Shown here one piece after another: positions 8,166 through 14,478 of a stretch of 37,815 bases of DNA. Position numbers and translations under genes: made by a program. The DNA is from Fimbriimonadia bacterium (GTDB lineage: Bacteria > Armatimonadota > Fimbriimonadia > Fimbriimonadales > GBS-DC), in contig JAHCHP010000027.1 in NCBI GenBank assembly GCA_026129765.1, positions 1-37,815 of the forward strand. The letters run 5' to 3'. The number at the start of each line of letters is the position of its first letter. Position 1 is the first letter of the stretch. Under the pieces are notes generated by a model, which searched no databases, was not told the DNA's origin, and saw only the letters and a program-made list of their open reading frames with translations.

Positions 8166-9062
8166 TCAGATGCGGGGCTTATAAGGCTGCGACGCCATCG
8201 GGATATTGTTCTTATCCAAAGGTACCTGCATGCGTCCCTGATCGGTGTTGACCACCAGCGTGTTTTCATCTGCCCATACAATGTCTTTTGCTGTCAGGGT
8301 GGCTTTTGCATCGAGCAACAGTTGTCCTCCTTTCTCAGCGATAACGGAGCAGAGCGTCGAGCTATCCGAGTTTACTACCCAGAGGTGGGTCATTCCGTCC
8401 GTATCTTTCGCGAAAAAAGCGATCCGCTTCTCATCGGGTGAGAGGGTAACATTCTCAACAGAGAGCCAGTTATTCCGAATAACCTTCATTTCCCCAGTCT
8501 TCAAATCTTTGACTGCCAAGGTGAACTGATCTGGGTTTAAAGGGAAATTCGACTGTGAATGCGCTTCGATGGTCTTTCCTTTCACCACATGATGGTTAGA
8601 GAGGGAAGAACGTATCGCTTCCTCGTCCAATGCGGGCATGGGCGGCAGAGAAGCGGGGGGCGGCAGAGACCTCATCACGGCGGATGAGTCTGCGTGGTCA
8701 ATAATGACCCGCATATTGGAGGCTGTCCGTCTGGGGGAAACGAAAGTGAACAGGGCAACGAAAATGAACAGCCCGAAGATCACCATGCCGACCATGAGGG
8801 CAGTTCCGAATCGCTTCCGGCGCGACATCCGCTCCAGCCGTTGCGCTTCTTCCAATTGCTGCTGTTTTTTGCGCGCTTCAATCGCTTGATGAATCGCTTC
8901 GCGCGATACGCCTGCCTCTTCGGCAATCGCTTCTAATTGCTCAATCGAGTAGTTATCGCTGCCTAACTTTGCCGCAATCTGCAATATCTCACCGGCTTCA
9001 TGAGAATTAAATGACTCTCTCGTTGGCTGTCCTTGCTCCGGAGAGGATTCCTGTTTTAACAT
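8166..9062 (-). CDS. Single-TM protein with N-terminal helical domain and propeller-like periplasmic part
   Basis: 298 residues, not assigned to a named family. Residues 21-62 (HEAGEILQIAAKLG ... GVSREAIHQAI) resemble a short helical module seen at the N-terminus of many bacterial membrane proteins. A charged coiled segment follows (63-86), then a TM helix at about 87-108. The outer part contains TLSPDEKRIAFFAKDTDG and HLWVVNSDSS, typical of a TolB-like/WD40 blade, but only one or two blades are evident. A GGGGG run eight bases before the ATG serves as ribosome site. First gene of a two-gene operon with the PaiB-like protein. Function unknown. Confidence 0.75.
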   Translation of the reverse strand: MLKQESSPEQGQPTRESFNSHEAGEILQIAAKLGSDNYSIEQLEAIAEEAGVSREAIHQAIEARKKQQQLEEAQRLERMSRRKRFGTALMVGMVIFGLFIFVALFTFVSPRRTASNMRVIIDHADSSAVMRSLPPPASLPPMPALDEEAIRSSLSNHHVVKGKTIEAHSQSNFPLNPDQFTLAVKDLKTGEMKVIRNNWLSVENVTLSPDEKRIAFFAKDTDGMTHLWVVNSDSSTLCSVIAEKGGQLLLDAKATLTAKDIVWADENTLVVNTDQGRMQVPLDKNNIPMASQPYKPRI

Positions 9063-9091
9063 CGCTCGCGCCCCCTTCTAAAATCGCTGTG

Positions 9092-9099
9092 ATTATACC
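9092..9099 (-). promoter_or_regulatory. Putative -10 element (GGTATAAT) for the minus-strand operon
   Basis: Reading the minus strand, GGTATAAT ends 30 bases before the start of the 298-residue gene. No good -35 box is visible. Same octamer as at other genes in the window. Confidence 0.45.
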
Positions 9100-9165
9100 T
9101 TATACGTCTGAGCAGGAAAAAAAGTGCCTGTTGCTTTTTTGATGGTAAAATATCGTGTGATTGCT

Positions 9166-9399
9166 ATGACCATTGTCCATGCCAAACTTAGCGGTAACAA
9201 GGTGGTTCTTCCTCGCGAGGATTTTGAAAGATTAGTGAATTTAGCGAGACAAAGCGAACCGGTTGAATTGGAGTATTCAGAAGATGCTCAGCCAATCGAA
9301 GGTATTCTCCAATTGGCTGAGCAAGGAGGCTCATTCGACTGGCTTGCTGAAGAACCTGATTTGTATTGTATTGAGGACCTGAAGGAGCGTTATCGATGA
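9166..9399 (+). CDS. Antitoxin of a PemK/MazF-type toxin-antitoxin pair
   Basis: 77 residues from ATG 9166. The C-terminal FDWLAEEPDLYCIEDLKERYR region resembles antitoxins paired with PemK/MazF toxins, and the N-terminus (MTIVHAKLSGNKVVLPREDF) may form an AbrB-like DNA-binding strand, although I cannot be sure. It overlaps the toxin gene by four bases (ATGA), the classic arrangement. GGTAAAAT at 9144-9151 could be the -10 box, leaving a very short leader without a ribosome site; in-frame GTG (9124) and ATG (9142) starts are less likely because they lie at or before that box. A perfect 11-bp inverted repeat lies within the gene. Confidence 0.8.
   Translation: MTIVHAKLSGNKVVLPREDFERLVNLARQSEPVELEYSEDAQPIEGILQLAEQGGSFDWLAEEPDLYCIEDLKERYR
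9286..9322. repeat. Perfect 11-bp inverted repeat inside the antitoxin gene
   Basis: GCTCAGCCAAT (9286-9296) and ATTGGCTGAGC (9312-9322) are exact reverse complements around a 15-base loop. The hairpin lies about 75 bases before the toxin start. Confidence 0.7.
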
Positions 9400-9737
9400 A
9401 GCGAGAAACAGTTGTTCTTACTCTCTTCCCTTTCACTGATTTAACAGGGCAGAAAGTTCGTCCCGCGTTGATCATTTCGCGCTCGGAGAGGACAGGCAGT
9501 GATGTGATTTTAGCGTATATCTCTTCAAAAGTATCCTTACCTGCTCTGCCTTCTGAGGTGGTAGTAGAGGCAGTCTTGCCAGCCTTCAGTCAAACAGGGT
9601 TGAAGGTTAGTTCCAGTGTCAAATTAGACAAATTGGTGACGGTCTCTATGAATATCCTTTTAGGGGAACTGGGCGAGTTCCCACAAGAATTGGTGGAACT
9701 CGATAATGAAAAACTACGGTACACCCTCCACCTATAA
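9396..9737 (+). CDS. PemK/MazF-family toxin (mRNA interferase)
   Basis: 113 residues, normal length. MKRETVVLTLFPFTDLTGQK followed by VRPALIISRS is the typical MazF/PemK N-terminus with the conserved Arg22, and LAYISSKV follows where the second conserved region lies. The family cleaves single-stranded RNA at short motifs and is neutralised by the adjacent antitoxin. The start overlaps the antitoxin stop (ATGA), so synthesis is coupled. Appears intact. Confidence 0.9.
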   Translation: MKRETVVLTLFPFTDLTGQKVRPALIISRSERTGSDVILAYISSKVSLPALPSEVVVEAVLPAFSQTGLKVSSSVKLDKLVTVSMNILLGELGEFPQELVELDNEKLRYTLHL

Positions 9738-9772
9738 ACACACTTTCCTCCTTTGCGCGTCTATCAAGCGAC

Positions 9773-10900
9773 ATGAAAACGTTGTTCTTACTGTTGATCT
9801 GTTTATTGTGGATTCCGGCTGCTTGTCAACGGGATGAAGACCGCTTTGTGGTTGTGACCGTTCAAGGAACCGCGCCGGTGGAGCAAAACAGGAATCCGGA
9901 ACCCGTCGCGCGCAATGAAGCCAAACGCGCTGCCGTTGAACAGGTCATCGGAGCCTATGTGCGCAGCGACACTCAAGTGGAAGGCTCCCGTCTGCTCTAT
10001 GACACCATCATCAGTAAGGTCGAGGGGTATGCGGTCGTGATCGCGGGTCCCTTGCAGCCTCGTCAGGTGAGCGGCATCTATAGTGCCGATTATCAGGTCA
10101 AAGTTTTTCTTCAGCGGTTGGGCGCGCCGCGCGGCTTGCTGGAAGAACTCCAGGAGCGAGGTCTTTTCCGAGCCATCCGAACGATGATTTTGATTCCCGA
10201 CGCGAGCCCAGCCGAGGAATCGGCAGTTAGAGCGTTAAGCGATTATGGATTCAAGATGATTGACAGCCAGTTTCTTCGGCTTTCTTTGAGGGAAGATAGG
10301 GAGAATCTTCATGATAATAAGCGGTGGTTGGCGCGTTTGCGAGGAGTCGCGGATTTGGCGATTATAGGCGATGCGCATAGTGGAAGCGTGCCGCGTCCCT
10401 CGTTGGCGCGCGATTCGCGATTTGTTTCCTACCGCGCGCAAGTGACGTTAAGGGCGATCTGGGTAGACACGGGTGAGGTTATAGCCTCCGCGTCTGCGCG
10501 AGGGATTCCGGTCGCGGACCTGAACGATACCATTGCCCGCGACCGCGCGCTGAGCCAAGCCGCCGAACAAGCCGCGCGCGAACTGATGCCCAAAATCCTG
10601 CAAGCCAACGCATTTTCGCCCGGTAAAGTCAGCCGTCTCATCGAGTTGGAAGTGACAGGCATTTCCAACTACTCCGACGCGAATCATCTCCGCGCGTTTC
10701 TGGAAAAAATGGAAGGTGTCCAAGAGATTGTACGGTTCCAGTATGATCAAGGGCGCGTTGTTTGCGAACTCAATGTCAGCGAGAATGGTAAAACGGCTGT
10801 CGCCGACCGTTTGGATCAGTGGGCGCTGTCTCGCGATTGGCTTCTGCGCGTCAAAAGCGTGTCTGAAAACAAAATCGAGATAGAAACCATCCGCCGGTAG
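9773..10900 (+). CDS. Exported FlgT-like protein
   Basis: 375 residues with a hydrophobic N-terminus ending IPAACQRDED; Cys18 could be lipidated, although the lipobox is not canonical. Residues about 45-115 (RNEAKRAAVEQVIGAYV ... KVEGYAVV) match the N-terminal domain of FlgT-type flagellar proteins and related exported proteins. The middle (about 135-270) has an alternating strand/helix pattern like nucleoside-binding TolB-N-type or FlgT middle domains, and the end (about 285-375) resembles another small alpha/beta domain. No flagellar gene is in the window, so a general envelope role is as likely. It begins 35 bases after the toxin stop; no clear ribosome site. Confidence 0.65.
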   Translation: MKTLFLLLICLLWIPAACQRDEDRFVVVTVQGTAPVEQNRNPEPVARNEAKRAAVEQVIGAYVRSDTQVEGSRLLYDTIISKVEGYAVVIAGPLQPRQVSGIYSADYQVKVFLQRLGAPRGLLEELQERGLFRAIRTMILIPDASPAEESAVRALSDYGFKMIDSQFLRLSLREDRENLHDNKRWLARLRGVADLAIIGDAHSGSVPRPSLARDSRFVSYRAQVTLRAIWVDTGEVIASASARGIPVADLNDTIARDRALSQAAEQAARELMPKILQANAFSPGKVSRLIELEVTGISNYSDANHLRAFLEKMEGVQEIVRFQYDQGRVVCELNVSENGKTAVADRLDQWALSRDWLLRVKSVSENKIEIETIRR

Positions 10901-11051
10901 GGCGAATCATGGTTTACCCTACCTCACCTGTCGCGTCATACCAAGAAATCTTTTGTTGAACCGCGCGACTGACCTTATTGAAGAGAGATAAGACTTAAGG
11001 CTCGCCCCTAATGGCATTTTTTCAAATATCAACAAGAAAGAATCAAGACAC

Positions 11052-11079
11052 TTGACTTTTGAAATTTTTAAGGTACAAT
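11052..11079 (+). promoter_or_regulatory. Sigma-70-type promoter of PEP-CTERM gene
   Basis: TTGACT (11052-11057), a 16-base spacer and TACAAT (11074-11079), the latter preceded by GG as at other promoters here. Transcription would start near 11086, giving a leader of about 200 bases. Confidence 0.6.
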
Positions 11080-11085
11080 ACAGGA

Positions 11086-11286
11086 AGCATTCAAAATGGC
11101 GAAGGCAAAAAATGTCTTTTCAAAAATGACGGGCAAAAATTAAAGGTATCCTAACTTGCGTTGCATAGCAGAAAAAGAACCTTTATGAATTCAGAGTTTT
11201 AGGAATAGATTGCCTTTTCATTTTTTCAGGCGGATGAAATCGCTGCCACTTTGAACGCAAAAAAAACAAGAAAGGAGGGCTAATCA
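11086..11286 (+). other. Long 5' leader, possibly structured
   Basis: The 386-base gap 10901-11286 has no gene. Its downstream half is the leader of the PEP-CTERM gene. It contains, in order, GGCAAAAAATG, GACGGGCAAA, CCTAA and GCATAGCAG, an order that loosely recalls the conserved boxes of c-di-GMP-I riboswitches but without a clear match in each. An AAAGGAGG ribosome site lies seven bases before the start codon. Confidence 0.25.
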
Positions 11287-12087
11287 ATGTTTAGCTCTAA
11301 AACAAAGTTGTTGGTTTCAACTGCAGCCGCATTTTTGTTTGCCGCCTATGGCGCAAACGCGCAAGTCACCTTGTCCGATGGGAATGCCTTTGCGGAAATA
11401 GATCCGGATTCCAGTAGTGGAATGCATACTTTTGAGGTCGATGGAATCGACAACCTCTACCAGCAGTGGTTCTGGTATCGTTATGATGGAATGGATGATG
11501 AACTCTCTATCGATGAGCTCTCCTCAGCCACCGTCAACCAAATCGCTGCAAACGTTGTCAGCCTTATGTACGATAACGGCATTTTGCGTGTAGAGGTCTC
11601 TTACTTGCTGACTGGTGGAACCAGCGGCAGTGGCACTGCCGACATTGCTGAATCGGTTCGAATTACTAATGTTTCGGGTAGTTCACTCGATTTATCTTTC
11701 TTCCAGTATTCCGACTTTGACTTGCTTGAAGACAGTTCTGGCGATCGTGTGACCTTTGAGAACGCGAACACCATCAGACAGAGCAAGGGATCCGCGACCG
11801 CTTCTGAAGTGGTTTCTACCCCTGCTGCTGATCACTGGGAGATTGGCGGGTTTCCCTCCATCCTCAATAAGTTCGGCGATGGTTTTGCATCTACTCTCAG
11901 CGACAGTGGTTCTCCTTTTGGACCGGGCGACGGCACCTTTGCTTGGCAATGGAACCGTACGATTGCCGCAGGAGGCTCATTCTTGATTAGCAAGGATAAG
12001 ATTCTTGAGGGCGTGCCGGAGCCAGCCAGCATGATTGCGTTAGGCGCAGGACTGCTTGGTTTGGCGCTTCGTCGCCGCCGCAAATAA
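11287..12087 (+). CDS. PEP-CTERM surface protein
   Basis: 266 residues. N-terminal signal peptide (about 1-25, ending GANAQ), a Ser/Asp-rich body of beta character, and the C-terminal sorting signal VPEPASMIALGAG, a hydrophobic helix and a basic tail (RRRRK). Such proteins are recognised by exosortase, which cleaves near the PEP motif, and end on the cell surface or in exopolysaccharide. Body family not recognised; residues 40-200 resemble other PEP-CTERM proteins of unknown role. AAAGGAGG seven bases upstream supports the start. Unlike the two PEP-CTERM genes near 23-25 kb, it has a sigma-70-type promoter. No exosortase is encoded nearby. Confidence 0.88.
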   Translation: MFSSKTKLLVSTAAAFLFAAYGANAQVTLSDGNAFAEIDPDSSSGMHTFEVDGIDNLYQQWFWYRYDGMDDELSIDELSSATVNQIAANVVSLMYDNGILRVEVSYLLTGGTSGSGTADIAESVRITNVSGSSLDLSFFQYSDFDLLEDSSGDRVTFENANTIRQSKGSATASEVVSTPAADHWEIGGFPSILNKFGDGFASTLSDSGSPFGPGDGTFAWQWNRTIAAGGSFLISKDKILEGVPEPASMIALGAGLLGLALRRRRK

Positions 12088-12115
12088 GCTCCCACGATTC
12101 ATAAACGCATTGCGC

Positions 12116-12156
12116 GCTCCTGTTTTCTTCACAAAGAAGACAGGAGCTTTTACTTT
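12116..12156 (+). terminator. Rho-independent terminator after PEP-CTERM gene
   Basis: A 14-bp stem (GCTCCTGTTTTCTT with AAGAAGACAGGAGC, one G-T pair) with a four-base loop is followed by TTTTACTTT. Confidence 0.85.
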
Positions 12157-12180
12157 GGGTAGGGTTGCAGGGAGCTACTG

Positions 12181-12211
12181 GATGGCAAGGCAATCTGATT
12201 GCCCTGCCATC
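12181..12211 (-). terminator. Hairpin downstream of the Tat oxidoreductase gene
   Basis: GATGGCA-GGCAAT arms pair across a three-base loop with one mismatch. It lies 22 bases beyond the stop of the minus-strand gene but lacks a strong T tract. Confidence 0.45.
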
Positions 12212-12232
12212 TTCTTCGAGAGATACCCTCGT

Positions 12233-13549
12233 TTATTCAAGCTTAGTTTTTCCAGGCATTGGCACCGGGTCGGTCGGCATAGGACCAAACGCTGTCGGGT
12301 CCTTCATCAGGTTTAATTTCGAGTTCATGGCTTGATCCCAGCTCACGACTTGTCCCGTATAAGCCGCCATGCGTCCCATAATCGCCGCTAAGGTGCTTTC
12401 CGCGACTTGACGTCCTTCGTTCACTTTACGATTGGCCCGGATGCTCTCAATCAACACCTTATGTTCCGTGACATAGGGGTTCTTCCAGTCGGTGCCGGGA
12501 GTCCAATTGGATTTCCCTTTGACCCAGAAATCGGTAAACTGCGCCAAGTACGCATCGCCTTCCGTGCCGATTACTCGGTTATCCACGCGGGTGGCTGTGT
12601 TATCCATTTGGCGGCACATCGCCGTCACACGACCGCCTCCCGCAAATTCATATTCAATCGCGAAATGGTCGTACACATCGCCATAAGCGGGGTCGACCCT
12701 TACCTGCCTTCCGCCTGTGCCGTAGGCGCGAATTGGATGACCCTGCATGAACCAGCACATGATATCGATATTGTGCACGAACTGCTCCACAATCTGATCG
12801 CCCGCAATCCAAGTATAGAACAGCCAATTGTTCATTTGGTAATGCAGATCGGTCCAATCGGGCTGGCGGGGGCGCACACCGGGGCTGGTTGCCATATAAT
12901 AGACCGAACCGCCTTTTACCGCTCCAATTTCGCCGCCAAAAATGCGCCGCATCGCTTCTTGATAGCCCTCGTGGTGACGATACTGCGTGCCTGCCACAAC
13001 CGATAAGCCTTTCTGCGCTGCCGCATCTGCCGAAGCCATAAACTTCCGGACGCCCGCAGGGCAGGTGGCGATGGGTTTCTCCGCAAAAATATGTTTGCCT
13101 GCCTGCACCGCCGCGTCAAAGTGCAAAGGACGGAAACCGGGCGGAGTGCAAAGTAAAATCACATCGATTCCGCTGCCCAGCACCTTCTGATAAGCGTCAA
13201 AACCGCCAAAGCAGCGGTCATCGCTCACATTGACCTTGTTCCCAAAATCCGCCAAGTTCTGGCGGCAGGCTTTGGCGCGTTCCACCGTGATGTCGCCCAG
13301 CGCGTACATCTCCAGCCCCTCGGAAGAGGAAAGACAATCGCGGGCGGCGCCGGTACCGCGTCCTCCGCAGCCCACGAGGCCAATACGGAGCCGGTCGGTT
13401 CCTTGGGCATGCGCGAAATGGAAAGCGGGCAAACCCGCAAAAGTAGCCGTCGCAGCGACCGCGGCGGATCGCTTCAAAAACTCGCGCCGGGTAACGGGCG
13501 CGGCAGACGTCTCTGATTTTCGTTTGGGTTGAAGATGATCGCTTGACAT
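12233..13549 (-). CDS. Tat-exported Gfo/Idh/MocA-family oxidoreductase
   Basis: 438 residues. A twin-arginine signal (TRREFLKRSAAVAATATFAG, residues 20-39) marks it for folded export. The Rossmann motif GLVGCGGRGTG (57-67) binds NAD(P), and the family's EKP motif is at 157-159 in KHIFAEKPIAT. The C-terminal half contains GDQIVEQFVHNIDIM with the usual catalytic-site His. Members act on sugars, inositols or glycans; the exported subfamily is abundant in Planctomycetota, Armatimonadota and Verrucomicrobiota, and the substrate here is unknown. The ATG at 13549 has GGAGG eleven bases upstream; the ATG at 13567 sits directly on its own ribosome site and is less likely. Confidence 0.92.
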   Translation of the reverse strand: MSSDHLQPKRKSETSAAPVTRREFLKRSAAVAATATFAGLPAFHFAHAQGTDRLRIGLVGCGGRGTGAARDCLSSSEGLEMYALGDITVERAKACRQNLADFGNKVNVSDDRCFGGFDAYQKVLGSGIDVILLCTPPGFRPLHFDAAVQAGKHIFAEKPIATCPAGVRKFMASADAAAQKGLSVVAGTQYRHHEGYQEAMRRIFGGEIGAVKGGSVYYMATSPGVRPRQPDWTDLHYQMNNWLFYTWIAGDQIVEQFVHNIDIMCWFMQGHPIRAYGTGGRQVRVDPAYGDVYDHFAIEYEFAGGGRVTAMCRQMDNTATRVDNRVIGTEGDAYLAQFTDFWVKGKSNWTPGTDWKNPYVTEHKVLIESIRANRKVNEGRQVAESTLAAIMGRMAAYTGQVVSWDQAMNSKLNLMKDPTAFGPMPTDPVPMPGKTKLE

Positions 13550-13612
13550 AAAACTTGGTTCCTCCATCTCCTTTTATTCAAGACAAAAACACCTCTTCCT
13601 GCATGGGAAAAG

Positions 13613-13620
13613 GGTATAAT
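13613..13620 (+). promoter_or_regulatory. Putative -10 element (GGTATAAT) of cyclophilin gene
   Basis: GGTATAAT ends 18 bases before the chosen start; AGGAG follows immediately. No clear -35 box, so the leader would be very short. Confidence 0.45.
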
Positions 13621-13638
13621 TGGACAGGAGAAATGACG

Positions 13639-14202
13639 ATGAAGCAATGGATAACGACGATGATTATGTTAGGACTTTGCGCGGCAATGACCGTGAGCGC
13701 AGCCGATGCGCAGAAAGCCTACCAACCCAAGGCAGGCGAAACGGTCGTGAAAATGACGATTGAAGGCAAGGGCGACATCTATATGCTGATGTATACGAAG
13801 GATGCTCCCCGCACCACCGGCAATTTCTTGAAGCTGGTGAAAGAGAAGTTTTATGATGGGATACGCTTCCATCGCATTGTGCCGGGATTCGTGGCGCAGG
13901 CAGGCGACCCCAATTCGAAGACGAAGCCGATGGACGATCCTTCTATGGGAACCGGAGGCACCGATACCATCAAATTTGAGCCGAATGACCGCAAACACGA
14001 GAAAGGCGCGATTGGCTTGGCGCGCAAACCTGATCCCGACAGCGGCAGCTGCCAATTCTACATCTGCTTGGAGCCGGTACACCAGCTCGACAGCAACTAT
14101 GTGGTTTTTGGAAAGGTTGTCCAGGGCATGGACATTGTGGAAAAACTTCAAATCGGCGATAGAATTAAGCAGGCAGTGGTTCTGCCCGCCGCGAAAAAGT
14201 AA
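13639..14202 (+). CDS. Exported cyclophilin-type peptidyl-prolyl isomerase
   Basis: 187 residues with a signal peptide (about 1-25, ending AADAQK). The cyclophilin core is complete: FYDGIRFHRIVPGFVAQAGDP (with the catalytic Arg in FHR), GTGGTD, HEKGAIGLAR, SGSCQFYICLEP and YVVFGKVVQGMDIV. It catalyses proline cis-trans isomerisation during folding of exported proteins. AGGAG eight bases before 13639 fits this start better than the ATG two codons earlier. It is divergent from the Tat oxidoreductase, with 89 bases between them. Confidence 0.93.
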   Translation: MKQWITTMIMLGLCAAMTVSAADAQKAYQPKAGETVVKMTIEGKGDIYMLMYTKDAPRTTGNFLKLVKEKFYDGIRFHRIVPGFVAQAGDPNSKTKPMDDPSMGTGGTDTIKFEPNDRKHEKGAIGLARKPDPDSGSCQFYICLEPVHQLDSNYVVFGKVVQGMDIVEKLQIGDRIKQAVVLPAAKK

Positions 14203-14228
14203 GGGATAATGGGGTAGGAATGACGTGG

Positions 14229-14400
14229 AGGGGCAGACCTATGTGTCTGCCCGATCAGAGGGCGCACACGCAGGTGCGCCCCTACAACGCTGTCATTCTG
14301 AGTGATGCGAAGAATCTGCTTTTCAATTCTAAGGTTTCGCAAGCGCGGGAATCTCGTAGGGGCAGACCTATGTGTCTGCCCGATTAGAGGGCGCATACGC
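14229..14400. repeat. Two copies of a 43-base hairpin-rich intergenic repeat
   Basis: The same 43-base unit occurs at 14229-14271 and 14358-14400 with two differences. Each contains a GGGCAGAC/GTCTGCCC hairpin. In the first copy a second hairpin follows (GGGCGCAC at 14260-14267 with GTGCGCCC), closing with GCCCCTAC, so the element is an imperfect palindrome of REP/MITE type. Between the copies is TGTCATTCTGAGTGATGCG, related to a segment at 6457. No gene is seen in 14203-14478. Confidence 0.8.
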
Positions 14401-14410
14401 GCGCGCGCCA

Positions 14411-14416
14411 TATAAT
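14411..14416 (+). promoter_or_regulatory. Putative -10 box of ppdK
   Basis: TATAAT follows directly after the second copy of the 43-base repeat. Leader to the start codon would be about 55 bases. -35 box would fall inside the repeat and is not recognisable. Confidence 0.4.
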
Positions 14417-14478
14417 CGTCAATGAAAAAATAATTGCTTCAACCCCAGAGAGTGATCACGGAGGAGTACTGACTAATT

